The notes: generated from the letters alone by a model not told the origin. Counted from the first letter of the stretch, positions 25,386 to 34,629 are shown. The stretch: 64,000 bases of DNA from M3007 sp964484205 (GCA_964484205.1 CAZAEZ010000011.1:1-64000); one strand, 5' to 3'. Translations and numbers: made by a program.

Positions 25386-27116
25386 ATGACCGGACTGAAC
25401 CCCTCCCCGGATCAACTCCGCCGCTTGCGCGCAGCTTTTCAGGAACTCAAGGCCGAACAGGATCAGTTTCTCCGCCAGGTTGAAAACCGTACGTTCGTGC
25501 ATACCCGGGTGTACCGTCAGGTGCGCGATGAGCGGAAATGCCTGTTGATCGGACGCAAAGGGGCCGGAAAAACGGCCTTGCTCGTGGGCTACCGCACTGA
25601 AAACCGGACCGACTATCTCGCCGAAGCCGATATCGACATCATCGCCGACGAGTTTCCGCTGGAACCCCTGTTCCACTTTTTTTACCGCGAGGTGTACGGC
25701 AAACTGAACAAACGCGCCGGCAGCAGCCGCGACACCGACCTGGCGCATTTCCTCGACCCGACCAAGGTGGCTACCTATGCCTGGAAACAAAGCCTGACCG
25801 CATCGGCGGTGTGCATGGCGGCCCAGCAAATCCTCGATTCCGGGATGGCCTCCCAACTGTCGGACCAGGAAAAGCGTACCCTCGAAGATGCCCTGGAGCA
25901 CGTGCTCAAATTGCTGGGCAATGGAAAAGGCCGTGTGGAAGGCGGTACCATTCTGGGGCCTTTTCTGGTGTATTTTTTTACGGCATTTACCGAGCTGATC
26001 GAAGTGGCGATCGAACAATCGATGGGCAGTTTTGCTGCGCTGGTGGCCAAAATAACCGGCCAGCTCAGCCTTATGGCCAAAAACAATACCGATGAAGCCC
26101 TGCGGCGGCCTGTCCACCAAATCCGCCAGATTCTGGACCGGCACGGCAAAAAAGTCTTGCTCACCCTCGACCGCTTCGACGATTTTTACGACGAGTTCCA
26201 GTACCGCCAAAGCACCGACATGGCCATCGAAAAGCGCGCCTTTCTGGCGGCTTTGCTGAAAGGCCTGGTGATCGCTGCCCGCGACTTGCAGCGCGATGCC
26301 TCGCAGTACTCCTGGATGCATATGATCTTCACCATTCCGATGGATAAGTTTTTGGAGCTGCAACTGCGCGAGCGCGCCGACCTGGAAAGCAACCACGTGG
26401 TTCGGTTGGAATGGACGCCCAAAGAACTCTACGAACTGGTAAACCGGCGCATTGCCGCTGCACTTGACTTGCCTGAAAAGGACATCCCCAATGCCTGGAA
26501 CCTGCTCTTCCCCTTCGATGTGACCAACGGGCGCCTGCGCGAAGTCAAGGAGGATTCCTTTTTATACATCGTGCGGCATTCCCTCTGGAATCCGCGCGAA
26601 ATTCACATGTACCTGAAGGCCTTGTTTGCAGAAATGGAAAAACGGCCGGCCGACGAGGAAATGTTCCGCCAGGTGGTGCGTACCGAAACGGAAAATATTA
26701 TCCGGCGGGAGTTTATCGGGCAGTTTATCAGCGAGTTTCAGGGTTTGCAAAAAGTGCTCAACAAGCTCGGCAATGTGCAGCTGCGCACGGTGCTCTCCTA
26801 CGAATCGTTGTGCGACAAACTTGGCGGGCTCGAGCTGTTCGACGATTGCCGCAGCCCCGACCAAATTGCCGTGCGCCTGTTCCACATGGGCGTACTGGGT
26901 GTGCGGATAAAAGGGCACCGCAGCGACGGCAACCTGGCGGTCATTACCCAGCAGAAATACGAAGTGGGCTACCGGTTTTGTTTCAACACGGAAGAGAACG
27001 ACCCCTTCTCGCCCGGTTGCGAGGTGTGTATCCACCCCATGTTTTTTGAATACCTCAATATCAAACACGAGGAGCCGTATGTGGTGAATCAACTGGTTTG
27101 GGAAATGTTTGCCTGA
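25386..27116 (+). CDS. P-loop ATPase resembling the Sll1717 family
   Basis: A 576-aa protein. The Walker A is GRKGAGKT (residues 56-63) after a short helical leader (LKAEQDQFLRQ), and the Walker B is VLLTLDRFDD (about 257-266). It is followed by a sensor-like stretch (MHMIFTIPMDKFLEL), a helical segment (FPFDVTNGRLREVKEDSF) and a C-terminal winged-helix-like region to VVNQLVWEMF. It resembles the P-loop ATPase group named after cyanobacterial Sll1717, which has no firm function; related STAND/KAP-type NTPases include phage-defence proteins. No toxin or nuclease domain is fused, and the neighbours are housekeeping. It converges with the next gene 4 bp away. Confidence 0.7.
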   Translation: MTGLNPSPDQLRRLRAAFQELKAEQDQFLRQVENRTFVHTRVYRQVRDERKCLLIGRKGAGKTALLVGYRTENRTDYLAEADIDIIADEFPLEPLFHFFYREVYGKLNKRAGSSRDTDLAHFLDPTKVATYAWKQSLTASAVCMAAQQILDSGMASQLSDQEKRTLEDALEHVLKLLGNGKGRVEGGTILGPFLVYFFTAFTELIEVAIEQSMGSFAALVAKITGQLSLMAKNNTDEALRRPVHQIRQILDRHGKKVLLTLDRFDDFYDEFQYRQSTDMAIEKRAFLAALLKGLVIAARDLQRDASQYSWMHMIFTIPMDKFLELQLRERADLESNHVVRLEWTPKELYELVNRRIAAALDLPEKDIPNAWNLLFPFDVTNGRLREVKEDSFLYIVRHSLWNPREIHMYLKALFAEMEKRPADEEMFRQVVRTETENIIRREFIGQFISEFQGLQKVLNKLGNVQLRTVLSYESLCDKLGGLELFDDCRSPDQIAVRLFHMGVLGVRIKGHRSDGNLAVITQQKYEVGYRFCFNTEENDPFSPGCEVCIHPMFFEYLNIKHEEPYVVNQLVWEMFA

Positions 27117-27120
27117 GCAA

Positions 27121-27606
27121 TTATGCTTTACCTGTCTGCCGGATGGCCGTCCATAACCATTGCCCGCTTCCTCTCCGGTACAACAACCACATCGCCCCGG
27201 CCATGATCAGGGTACAGGGGAAAGCCGAACCGACACCCAGCGGAGCAATGGCCAGGAGGAAGGTGATTGCCCCAATGGCGCCGATGCGAAACAACAGGCC
27301 TTTCGTCCACATACTCCCCGCAATAAGTGCCTGGCCGGCGGCTATGCTCAACACGATCGGTTGGGTGTGCGCCGCAAAAAAGCCGTAAATAAATTGCTCG
27401 TACCACCCGATGAGGGCATACTGTGCATACCCGATATAGTCGTCGGGGGTATGCAGCACCGTGGTCGTATTCATCCAGGCTGCCCAGGCAAACAACAGGA
27501 AAAACAACAAGCGCCCCCAGGCCGGGCGCGTCCAGGCGGCCCAGAGCATGGCAAGGGCTACCAGGTTGGAAATAGCGTGGGCAATCCAGATAAGGTGGGT
27601 GGGCAT
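27121..27606 (-). CDS. small multi-pass membrane protein
   Basis: A 161-aa protein with about four to five hydrophobic helices (LIWIAHAISNLVALAMLW; LLFFLLFAWAAWMN; FAAHTQPIVLSIAAG; IGAIGAITFLLAIAPLGVG; TLIMAGAMWLLY). Several small conserved-looking polar residues lie inside the helices (His, Asn, Gln). I do not recognise a family with confidence. Confidence 0.65.
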   Translation of the reverse strand: MPTHLIWIAHAISNLVALAMLWAAWTRPAWGRLLFFLLFAWAAWMNTTTVLHTPDDYIGYAQYALIGWYEQFIYGFFAAHTQPIVLSIAAGQALIAGSMWTKGLLFRIGAIGAITFLLAIAPLGVGSAFPCTLIMAGAMWLLYRRGSGQWLWTAIRQTGKA

Positions 27607-27764
27607 GGTTTGCGACTACTTTGGTCTGTCGTGCAAAACTTTTGAAAAATGCGGGGCGGCTCAATGCTTTGGGTCATGGGAAGTGTTGAGCGTGCGCAAA
27701 AGATAGATGTGGCCCGCCTCATAAGCTGAAAACTTAAAATGTCCGCCGTAGATTATTTTATAAA

Positions 27765-27897
27765 CCACGGAGAACACGGAGGGGCCCTACTCGTCCTACG
27801 GCTCAAAGCCGTAGGACGAGTGCTCGCATAACCCGTCAAACTTACGAGGCACGGAAGGCACGGAGCGCTAAACTCCGTGTTCTCCGTGCCTCCGTGG
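27765..27897. repeat. octamer-armed palindrome with nested GGCT-CAA-AGCC hairpin
   Basis: The left arm CCACGGAGAACACGGA (27765-27780) pairs with the right arm at 27874-27897, which is exactly one octamer (GCACGGAG) longer. A perfect 15-bp hairpin (27789-27803 with 27807-27821) is nested inside. It is the same hairpin as at 24608 except that an A-T pair near the apex has become G-C. The rest of the 352-bp gap (27607-27958) holds nothing else I can identify. Confidence 0.9.
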
Positions 27898-27958
27898 TGA
27901 AAATTCTGACGTGGGGGCTAATGCGACAGCCTCCAAACAAACCGGGAATTCGCCCGGC

Positions 27959-28498
27959 TCAATTGCGCGGCAACCACCAGCCCAACCAGACACCGACAAG
28001 CCCCCACTGAACGATACTGTCGATCAGGTAGCCAATGGAGTTGCTCTCAAACCAGATACTATCCAGATAGGCGGTCGTAATATAACTGGCGCCACCTAAA
28101 GCGAGCGCCGCATAGACGGCCGTTTTCAGGTCCAGCGCCGCAAACTTCAGCAGTACCCAAACTAAAAAGAACGCTGCCAGGATATCGGCTACCAGGGCCC
28201 GGAGCATATTCATGCTCATACTCATATCCATGGATTTGTGGTAACTGATCGTCGCCCAGGGTTTGCCCATACTGTTTTCCATGGCGGCCTGCTGTTCTGC
28301 CTGCGATGATCCGGGAGGAACCCCCGGCAAAAAATAGCTGCCTTCTTCCAGGTTTTGGGCCAGGTTTTCCATGATCTGGTCCTGGTTGGCGGTGTACTGG
28401 AATTCTGCGGCGTGGACGTTCAGCAAACTCCAGGACAAAAACTGCCAGAGGAACAGGATGAGTCCGCCAACAAGTGATGCAATCAGTTGTTTTTTCAT
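27959..28498 (-). CDS. membrane protein of unknown function
   Basis: A 179-aa protein with an N-terminal membrane segment (LIASLVGGLILFLWQFLSW), a soluble loop of about 70 residues (residues ~28-95, with a Met-rich MDMSMSMNM end) and three more membrane segments. The ATG at 28498 (MKKQLIA) is chosen because it begins right before the first helix; the open frame upstream is not signal-like. Similar small proteins are common in Bacteroidota, without assigned function. Confidence 0.65.
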   Translation of the reverse strand: MKKQLIASLVGGLILFLWQFLSWSLLNVHAAEFQYTANQDQIMENLAQNLEEGSYFLPGVPPGSSQAEQQAAMENSMGKPWATISYHKSMDMSMSMNMLRALVADILAAFFLVWVLLKFAALDLKTAVYAALALGGASYITTAYLDSIWFESNSIGYLIDSIVQWGLVGVWLGWWLPRN

Positions 28499-28603
28499 GA
28501 TTGGTTGTGTTTTGTTTTGTGATAAAATTTGGTTTTGCGCAAATAAAGGTAGCCAAACTTTTATTTTCGCTGGCGTGCTCAAACTGGTTTTTACGCTATC
28601 CTT

Positions 28604-29710
28604 ATGTCGATTTTCCAATTGTCGCTGCTTCAAAAAAGAAACCTGAATAAAATTGTTGGCATCGCCCTTTTTTGGTTTTTATTCGGAATGACTTACGCCT
28701 TGCTCGAACGCGGTATTCTCGGAAACGCAACAGTTTATCCATCTACAGGAAATCCCTATAAATTCAGTACAGCCCTGCTGACAGCCAGTTTCGGGGCATT
28801 GCTGATGGGTTTTATTTTCGGTGGAGTTGAAGTGTATTACCTCAGCAGAAAGTTTATCCGGATGGCATTCGGTGTGAAAATTCTGCTCAAAACCAGTATC
28901 TACCTTTTTACAATTTGCTTGTTGGTCATTCTACTCAGTTTTTTAGGCAGTAGCCTGTCTATGCGGGTTGCGCCAAACGACACCGCCGTTTATAATTCGG
29001 CACTTCTGTTTATGTCGAATGAGGCCTTTTGGTGTGTGGTGTTTTATTCGGGCGCGGTTATTTGTGTCGGACTCTTTTTGACGGAGGTCAGCGACAACCT
29101 TGGGCAAGGCGTTGTGAAAAATTTTCTGTTCGGGAAATACCACCGCCCCCGGGAAGAACGGCGCATTTTTATGTTCCTGGATATGAAAGCCTCCACTACC
29201 ATTGCGGAGCAGCTGGGCCATATCCGGTATTTTGAACTATTGAATACCTATTATGCCGATATGACTAAATCTATCCTGAATAGTGCAGGCGTTGTGTATA
29301 AATATGTCGGCGATGAAATAATAATTTCATGGGATTATAAAACCGGTTTGAAAAACAACAATTGCCTACACTGTTTTTTTTCTATAAAAAATGTATTGAA
29401 GGATAGGGCAGAAAATTATAAATCGCGATTTGGCCTGGCGCCCGATTTTAAGGCAGGCATGCATTGCGGGCCGGTGACAACCGGTGAAATCGGGGTGCTG
29501 AAAAAGGAAATTGCATTTAACGGCGATGTGTTAAATACCACGGCACGCATCCAAAGCCTGTGTAACGACTATGGCGTGGAATTACTGATTTCCGAAGCGC
29601 TGTACACGGCATTGAATCCGGACAACAGTTTTGTGGCGAAGCCAATCGGCAACCTGCGCTTGCGGGGAAGAGATGCCCGGGTGCAGCTCTATTCGGTTTC
29701 ACAACGGTAA
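28604..29710 (+). CDS. membrane-anchored class III adenylate/guanylate cyclase
   Basis: A 368-aa protein: an N-terminal half with four membrane segments (about 18-36, 55-75, 95-118 and 140-158) and a C-terminal class III nucleotidyl cyclase domain (about 185-330). Metal-binding aspartates sit in FMFLDMKASTT and KYVGDEIIISW. The GDVLNTTARI block carries the substrate-contact Asp and the transition-state Asn/Arg pair, so the domain looks active. The membrane part shows no known sensor domain. It probably makes cAMP (or cGMP) in response to a membrane or periplasmic cue. Confidence 0.87.
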   Translation: MSIFQLSLLQKRNLNKIVGIALFWFLFGMTYALLERGILGNATVYPSTGNPYKFSTALLTASFGALLMGFIFGGVEVYYLSRKFIRMAFGVKILLKTSIYLFTICLLVILLSFLGSSLSMRVAPNDTAVYNSALLFMSNEAFWCVVFYSGAVICVGLFLTEVSDNLGQGVVKNFLFGKYHRPREERRIFMFLDMKASTTIAEQLGHIRYFELLNTYYADMTKSILNSAGVVYKYVGDEIIISWDYKTGLKNNNCLHCFFSIKNVLKDRAENYKSRFGLAPDFKAGMHCGPVTTGEIGVLKKEIAFNGDVLNTTARIQSLCNDYGVELLISEALYTALNPDNSFVAKPIGNLRLRGRDARVQLYSVSQR

Positions 29711-29736
29711 AAAGTAGAGGCTGTCGCATAAGGACT

Positions 29737-29872
29737 GATTTACGAATTACGATTTACGATTGGTTCACCATTTCGAAATAGGCATGTTTGCAACCTTTTC
29801 AAATTTTGAAAAAGGCACGCAACTATCCTAAGCCTGAATGGTGAACCAATCGTAAATCGTAATTCGTAAATC
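29737..29872. repeat. heptamer-armed palindrome with GTTCACC core (GATTTAC type)
   Basis: Perfect 36-bp arms (29737-29772 and 29837-29872) are built of heptamers GATTTAC, GAATTAC, GATTTAC, GATTGGT followed by TCACCATT. The 64-nt loop has its own imperfect palindrome (CCTTTTCAAA / TTTGAAAAAGG). It fills the convergent gap after the cyclase gene and ends 1 nt before the stop of the next gene. Sister elements are at 47178 and 58733. Confidence 0.95.
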
Positions 29873-29873
29873 C

Positions 29874-30362
29874 TTAGCTAAACCAAACCGCGCTCAGGGC
29901 GTAGTAAATCGCCATAAGTGCCGAAAACACCGCGCTCGCCACGAAGCGCCAGCGCAACGGGACTTTGTTTTGGATCGCAAAATTGGCCAGCAGCGAAATC
30001 GGAATATTCGCCAAAAACGAAAGCAAACCGATCGAGAGCAAATTCCAGCCGATCGCTGCGAATTGCCCCATGAACAATTTTAAAAACAAAATATGCCGGG
30101 CAATCCAGATCGGGTTGAAATACAACATGGCCAGCAGCGTACGCCGCAGGGCAGCCTGCCAACCCTGTGCCCGCTGTACCTTGCGATCGATCCAGTTGAA
30201 CCAGTTGGGGATTTCAAAAGCATACACGGTGCTACCGATCAGCAAAATACCGAGCAAACGCAGCCAGATGAACTCGCCGGCCAGCAGCGCTGCAATGGTG
30301 TCGCCTGTGGTATAGATCAGGCCGCCGCGGAGGATATCGGTGGTTTTGTATTGCAGGCTCAC
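29874..30362 (-). CDS. membrane protein, possibly Mpv17-like
   Basis: A 162-aa protein with about four hydrophobic segments. The opening RGGLIYTTGDTIAALL and the end NFAIQNKVPLRWRFVASAVFSALMAIYY faintly recall Mpv17/PMP22-type channel proteins, but I would not name it on that alone. Its ATG overlaps the xdhB stop (ATGA), so it is the last gene of the purine operon and may be coupled to it. Confidence 0.6.
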   Translation of the reverse strand: MSLQYKTTDILRGGLIYTTGDTIAALLAGEFIWLRLLGILLIGSTVYAFEIPNWFNWIDRKVQRAQGWQAALRRTLLAMLYFNPIWIARHILFLKLFMGQFAAIGWNLLSIGLLSFLANIPISLLANFAIQNKVPLRWRFVASAVFSALMAIYYALSAVWFS

Positions 30363-32671
30363 GGGTTGGTCGGAGTTTTTTGGGAAGCAGGCGCGACGGC
30401 CAATTGCTCCAATGCTGCTGCGTCCGGGTATAGGGCCAACAACACTTTTTCGGGCGTAAACGGCGCGTCAAAACGAAATTGATACCCCGGGTTGAAAGCC
30501 GCCACCGCCTGTTGGATGGCAAAATAAGCGCCCAGGCCGTACATCAGCGGCGGCTCGCCCACGGCTTTCGACTTAAAGATAGCCATGTCGCTGCCAGGCG
30601 TGTCGAGTGGCTCGATCACCACTTCGGCAGGCACGGAGTAGATATCCGGAATTTTATAGGTGGAAAGCGTGCCCGACGCCAGCCGCCCGTCGGGTTCGTA
30701 CCGGACTTCTTCCATGGTCATCCAGCCGATGCCCTGCACCAGGCCGCCCTCGATCTGCCCGCGGTCGACGATGGGATTCATGCTCCTGCCGAAATCGTGT
30801 ACGATTTTTACCGATTCCACGGCATACGTGCCGCGAAGGCAATCCACCGCAACGGTGCTGAGCGCCAGGCCGTACACGTGGTAGGCGAAAGGGTGGCCTT
30901 TTTCGATGCTCTTGTCAAAATGAATGACCGGGGTGGCGTAGTGGCCGTTTTCCGTCAGGCACACACGCTCCAGAAATGCCATGTCGATGAGTTGCTCCCA
31001 GTGCATGCCGGTGGCCGCGCCGTTTTTGAAAACCTGCTCTTGCCGTATGCTGATCGCTGATGCATCCACCTGAAAATGTGCCGCTGCGCATGCGCGCAAA
31101 CGCTCGAGCAGCGCCGTGCAGGCTTTTTCCAGGGCTTTGCCGTTGAGGTCGGCGGTGGCGCTGGCGGCACTGGGCGAGGTATTGGCCACGCGGGTGGTGT
31201 TGGTCGTTTCGAGTTTTACCCGTTGGGGCTGCACATCGAACACCCGGGCGGCTACCTGAAGCATTTTGGTGTTCACACCCTGCCCCATTTCCACGGCCCC
31301 CGTGCTCACGCCGATGCTGCCGTCGGAGTAAATGTGCACCAAAGCGCGGGCCTGATTCATCGGTGTTTTTGTAAATGAAATACCAAAACAAACGGGCTGC
31401 AAGGCCATGCCTTTTTTCACATGCCCGTTGGTGCTGTTGAAAGCCGCAACCGCTTTTGCTGTTTTTTCAATGGAAAATTTTGCCTCCAGCGTTTGCCATA
31501 TTTTCCCGATTTCCACCCCTTCGGCGATCTGGCCGTAGGGAAATTCGTCGCCCTCGGCCAGCAGGTTTTTTTGCTGGAGCAGGTGTTTGGGCACGCCCAT
31601 TTCGCGGGCGGCATGCGCCAGTGCCGATTCGATGGCAAACATGCCCTGCGGCCCGCCAAATCCCCGGAACGCCGTGTTGGGCGGCAGGTTGGTCCGGCAA
31701 CTGTAGGCCGTGGCCCGCACGTGCGGGATGAAGTAGGTGTTGGTGCAGTGGAACAAAGTGCGCTCCATAACCGCGGGCGACAGATCAGCCGCCGCGCCGG
31801 CATTTTGATAAAACGTCACCTCGTAGGCCAGAACCTTGCCGTCGGCCGAAAGCCCGATCCGGTAGTCCGACGAGTAGGGGTGCCGCTTGCCGGTCATGCG
31901 CATGTCGTCGAGGCGGTGCAAAACGATTTTTACCGGGCGGTTCAGCCGGCTTGCTGCCAACGCCGCCATCACGCCCCAGGGCGTTGCCTGGTCTTCCTTG
32001 CCGCCAAAACCGCCGCCCAGGCGGGTCACATCCACTTCAATTTTGTGCATCGGCACCCCCAGCACCCGGGCGGCGGTGCGCTGCACGGCGGTGGGTCCCT
32101 GCGTGGAAGAGTGAATTTTGATGTGCCCGTTTTCCATGGGGACCGCGTAGGCGCCCTGCGTTTCGATGTACAGGTGCTCCTGCCCGTTGGAGTCGGCGCG
32201 CCCTTCAAAAACATGGGCGCACTTCGCCCATTGAGCGGCCGGATCGCCCAGCCGGAACGTCCGCGGCGGAATAATGAGCTGGCCTTGCGCCTGTGCTTCG
32301 CGGGGGTCTGTGATCACCGGTTTTTCGGCGATCCGGATGTCGATCAGTTTCCGGGCTTTGGCGGCGATGTGCTCGGACTCGGCTACAATGAGCGCGATGG
32401 GCTGACCCTGGAAGTGGATTTCGCCTTCGGCAAACAAGGGCTCATCGGGTATGATCCCCCCGATCTGATTTTCGCCCGGAATATCGTTTGCCGTAAAAAT
32501 CCGAATCACGCCGGGCAGTGCTTCAGCCCTGGAATAGTCGACCGCTTCGATGCTGCCATGGGCTTTCGGGGCATCGAACACCAGCCCGAACAAGGTACCC
32601 TGAATGACCGGGATATCGTCGAGATACACGGACGTGCCGCGCACATGGCCGTTTGAATCAATATTTTTCAT
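30359..32671 (-). CDS. xdhB: xanthine dehydrogenase, molybdopterin-binding subunit
   Basis: The large molybdenum subunit that oxidises hypoxanthine/xanthine to urate, 770 aa as in other bacterial XdhB proteins. Family marks: the start SVYLDDIP, the cofactor-contact blocks VTRLGGGFGGKEDQ and AFRGFGGPQGMFAIE, QGVNTKMLQVAARV, and the C-terminal KAVGEPPLMYGLGAYFAI with the catalytic Glu in GEPPL. It overlaps xdhA upstream and the small membrane gene downstream by 4 nt each. XdhC, the cofactor-insertion chaperone, is not in the window. Confidence 0.96.
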   Translation of the reverse strand: MKNIDSNGHVRGTSVYLDDIPVIQGTLFGLVFDAPKAHGSIEAVDYSRAEALPGVIRIFTANDIPGENQIGGIIPDEPLFAEGEIHFQGQPIALIVAESEHIAAKARKLIDIRIAEKPVITDPREAQAQGQLIIPPRTFRLGDPAAQWAKCAHVFEGRADSNGQEHLYIETQGAYAVPMENGHIKIHSSTQGPTAVQRTAARVLGVPMHKIEVDVTRLGGGFGGKEDQATPWGVMAALAASRLNRPVKIVLHRLDDMRMTGKRHPYSSDYRIGLSADGKVLAYEVTFYQNAGAAADLSPAVMERTLFHCTNTYFIPHVRATAYSCRTNLPPNTAFRGFGGPQGMFAIESALAHAAREMGVPKHLLQQKNLLAEGDEFPYGQIAEGVEIGKIWQTLEAKFSIEKTAKAVAAFNSTNGHVKKGMALQPVCFGISFTKTPMNQARALVHIYSDGSIGVSTGAVEMGQGVNTKMLQVAARVFDVQPQRVKLETTNTTRVANTSPSAASATADLNGKALEKACTALLERLRACAAAHFQVDASAISIRQEQVFKNGAATGMHWEQLIDMAFLERVCLTENGHYATPVIHFDKSIEKGHPFAYHVYGLALSTVAVDCLRGTYAVESVKIVHDFGRSMNPIVDRGQIEGGLVQGIGWMTMEEVRYEPDGRLASGTLSTYKIPDIYSVPAEVVIEPLDTPGSDMAIFKSKAVGEPPLMYGLGAYFAIQQAVAAFNPGYQFRFDAPFTPEKVLLALYPDAAALEQLAVAPASQKTPTNP

Positions 32672-34068
32672 CGCAGCATATCCAGGTTTATGGTTTCGGG
32701 AAACAACACAATAAAATGGGCGTAAAACAGCTGTCGCAACAGCAGGCGCTTGTAGCTTGCCGAACCGCGCACATCGCTGATGGGACTGATTTCCGTTTGC
32801 AGGATTTCGGCGGCAGCGCGGACGGTTTCGGCATCCAGGCGTTTTCCCTGCAACCAGGCGCAGGTTTTTTCCAAAAATGTCGGAACAGGGCCGATACCTC
32901 CGGCCGACAAATGCACCCCGGCGATGGTATTCCCGTCCATCGAAATCTGCATGGCCGTATTGACGCTGGCAATATCGAGGTGGGTGCGTTTGCTGACTTT
33001 TTCAAAATTGAAGCGGCTGTTGGCCGGTGGAACCGCGAAGGAAACGGCGGTAATCAGTTCGTCCGGAGCCAGATCGAGCGTTTTGTAGCCTTTGTAAAGA
33101 TTTTTTAAAAAAATCCGGCGCGCGCCGCCCGGCCCGTCAATGTGCAATTGCGCATTCAGCGCGATAAAAAAAGCCGTCATGTCGCCGATGGGGGAGGCGT
33201 TGACAAAATTGCCACCCAGGGTCGAAATGGCGCGAATGGGTGTCGACGACACCAGTTTCAGGTGCTCGGAAAGCCGGGGAAACATGGCTTGCAGCGTTTC
33301 CGAATGCAGCATGTCGGCCACGGTGGTTTGAGCGCCCAGGGTGCAAATGCCGTTTTCGATGGCAATGCCTTTCAGCGCAGGCCGGTCGAACAGCAGCGTT
33401 ACATCCTGCTCCACCAGCGCGTCGTGTTGCTGCACGTACAGGTCGGTGCCGCCGGAAACGCGGGGTTTGCCGTTGGCGCCGGCCGGGGCAGGCTGCATTG
33501 CCCGCAGTTTTTCGGGAACATGTTGGAAGTAACCAGGCAAAAAATGATTGCGCACCAGCCAGCCGACGGGGTCGCCCGCCGGGCGGGCAGCCAGGACTTC
33601 GGTCAGGCGCATGGCGGCGCGTTCCAGCGATTTGTAGCCCGTGCAGCGGCAAATATTGCCGTCGATAGCAGCGATAGCCGCCGGGTAGTTTGCCGGCTGT
33701 TCGGTCTGCAGACAGAAGCCGGTCAGGGAGAGCACGAAACCCACCGTGCAAAACCCGCACTGCGTGCCGCCTTCCTCGACGATGGCTTGCTGCACCGGGC
33801 TTAGCTGGTCCATGTTGAGCCCCTCCACGGTCACGATGTGTTTGCCTGCGGCGTTCCCGATGGGCGTCAGGCAGGAAGTGGCACTGTGGTACTGCAAGCG
33901 CCCGCCGGCGAGGCTGCCGATGAGCACGGTGCATGCGCCGCAATCGCCTTCCCGGCAGCCGATTTTGGTGCCGGTGAGTCGTTGGTCGTAGCGGATGAAG
34001 TCGAGCATCAGGGAACCGGAGGGTTTGCTGGTCCGGATCACCCGGTCGTTTAGCATAAATTCCAGCAT
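32668..34068 (-). CDS. xdhA: xanthine dehydrogenase, FeS/FAD subunit
   Basis: The small subunit that passes electrons from the molybdenum site to NAD+. The first [2Fe-2S] cluster is bound by Cys38, Cys43 and Cys46 (GCREGDCGACT) plus Cys66. The second uses CGFCTVGF and NICRCTGY. The FAD domain follows (about 180-360; FVNASPIGD) with the C-terminal CO-dehydrogenase flavoprotein-like part. The ATG at 34068 shares a base with the stop of the deaminase gene (TGATG), which decides it over an ATG 33 nt upstream; this gives 466 aa. Confidence 0.95.
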   Translation of the reverse strand: MLEFMLNDRVIRTSKPSGSLMLDFIRYDQRLTGTKIGCREGDCGACTVLIGSLAGGRLQYHSATSCLTPIGNAAGKHIVTVEGLNMDQLSPVQQAIVEEGGTQCGFCTVGFVLSLTGFCLQTEQPANYPAAIAAIDGNICRCTGYKSLERAAMRLTEVLAARPAGDPVGWLVRNHFLPGYFQHVPEKLRAMQPAPAGANGKPRVSGGTDLYVQQHDALVEQDVTLLFDRPALKGIAIENGICTLGAQTTVADMLHSETLQAMFPRLSEHLKLVSSTPIRAISTLGGNFVNASPIGDMTAFFIALNAQLHIDGPGGARRIFLKNLYKGYKTLDLAPDELITAVSFAVPPANSRFNFEKVSKRTHLDIASVNTAMQISMDGNTIAGVHLSAGGIGPVPTFLEKTCAWLQGKRLDAETVRAAAEILQTEISPISDVRGSASYKRLLLRQLFYAHFIVLFPETINLDMLR

Positions 34069-34544
34069 CAGTATAGTTTTTTCAGTTCGCTCACTTCCCA
34101 TTTGGCGAAAGCCTCCAGGGCTTCGTCGCGCAGGAGTTGTTCGGTGGGCAGGGTGCGGCGGTCTTTGGGCAGTTCAATTTCCCGGTAAATAAACTGGTCG
34201 TCGAACTGGATGGCGGCGGCATCTTCCTTGGTGTTGCCGTAGTACATTTTGACGGGGCGGGCCCAGTAGATGGCGCCCAGACACATGGGGCAGGGCTCGC
34301 AGCTGGTGTAAATTTCACAGCCGTCCAGTTGGTAGGTGCCGAGCGCCTTGCAGGCGTTCCGGATGGCCACCACTTCGGCGTGTGCGGTGGGGTCGTTGGT
34401 GCTGGTCACTTCGTTGGTGCCCCGGGCGATGATTGCGCCGTCTTTGACCACTACGGCGCCAAAGGGTCCGCCGCGGCCGGATTCGACATTTTCGATGGAG
34501 AGCCGGATGGCTTCGCGCATGAAGTCTTGGGCTTTGTTTGACAC
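34068..34544 (-). CDS. guanine deaminase / nucleoside deaminase family
   Basis: A cytidine-deaminase-fold zinc enzyme, 158 aa. The zinc site is His55-Ala-Glu57 with Cys85-Pro-Met-Cys88. The late block GAIYWARPVKMYYGNTKEDAA is typical of guanine deaminase (GuaD type). It would turn guanine into xanthine, the substrate of the two genes that follow with a one-base overlap, so the context strongly supports purine catabolism. A promoter element lies about 50 nt upstream. Confidence 0.92.
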   Translation of the reverse strand: MSNKAQDFMREAIRLSIENVESGRGGPFGAVVVKDGAIIARGTNEVTSTNDPTAHAEVVAIRNACKALGTYQLDGCEIYTSCEPCPMCLGAIYWARPVKMYYGNTKEDAAAIQFDDQFIYREIELPKDRRTLPTEQLLRDEALEAFAKWEVSELKKLY

Positions 34545-34593
34545 GGGTAGCTTGTTTTTTCAAGTAAATAAAGGCCCTGCGAGGGGCAGGAAT

Positions 34594-34601
34594 CAAAGTT
34601 A
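34594..34601 (-). promoter_or_regulatory. -7 element of the purine-catabolism operon
   Basis: The minus strand reads TAACTTTG, a perfect TAnnTTTG, placing the transcript start near 34587 and a leader of about 43 nt before the guanine deaminase ATG. No clear -33 TTG is visible. Confidence 0.45.
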
Positions 34602-34629
34602 ACAAAAACCGTGCTGTGCCAGGGGGGAT

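Noticed and set aside
25386..28498. A multi-gene phage-defence island around the P-loop ATPase
   Set aside because: The neighbours are a phosphoribosyltransferase, RNase HII and two small membrane proteins; there is no nuclease, methylase, toxin or integrase.
34068..34101. Upstream ATG for xdhA at 34101
   Set aside because: The ATG at 34068 overlaps the deaminase stop by one base and directly precedes the conserved FeS-domain start.
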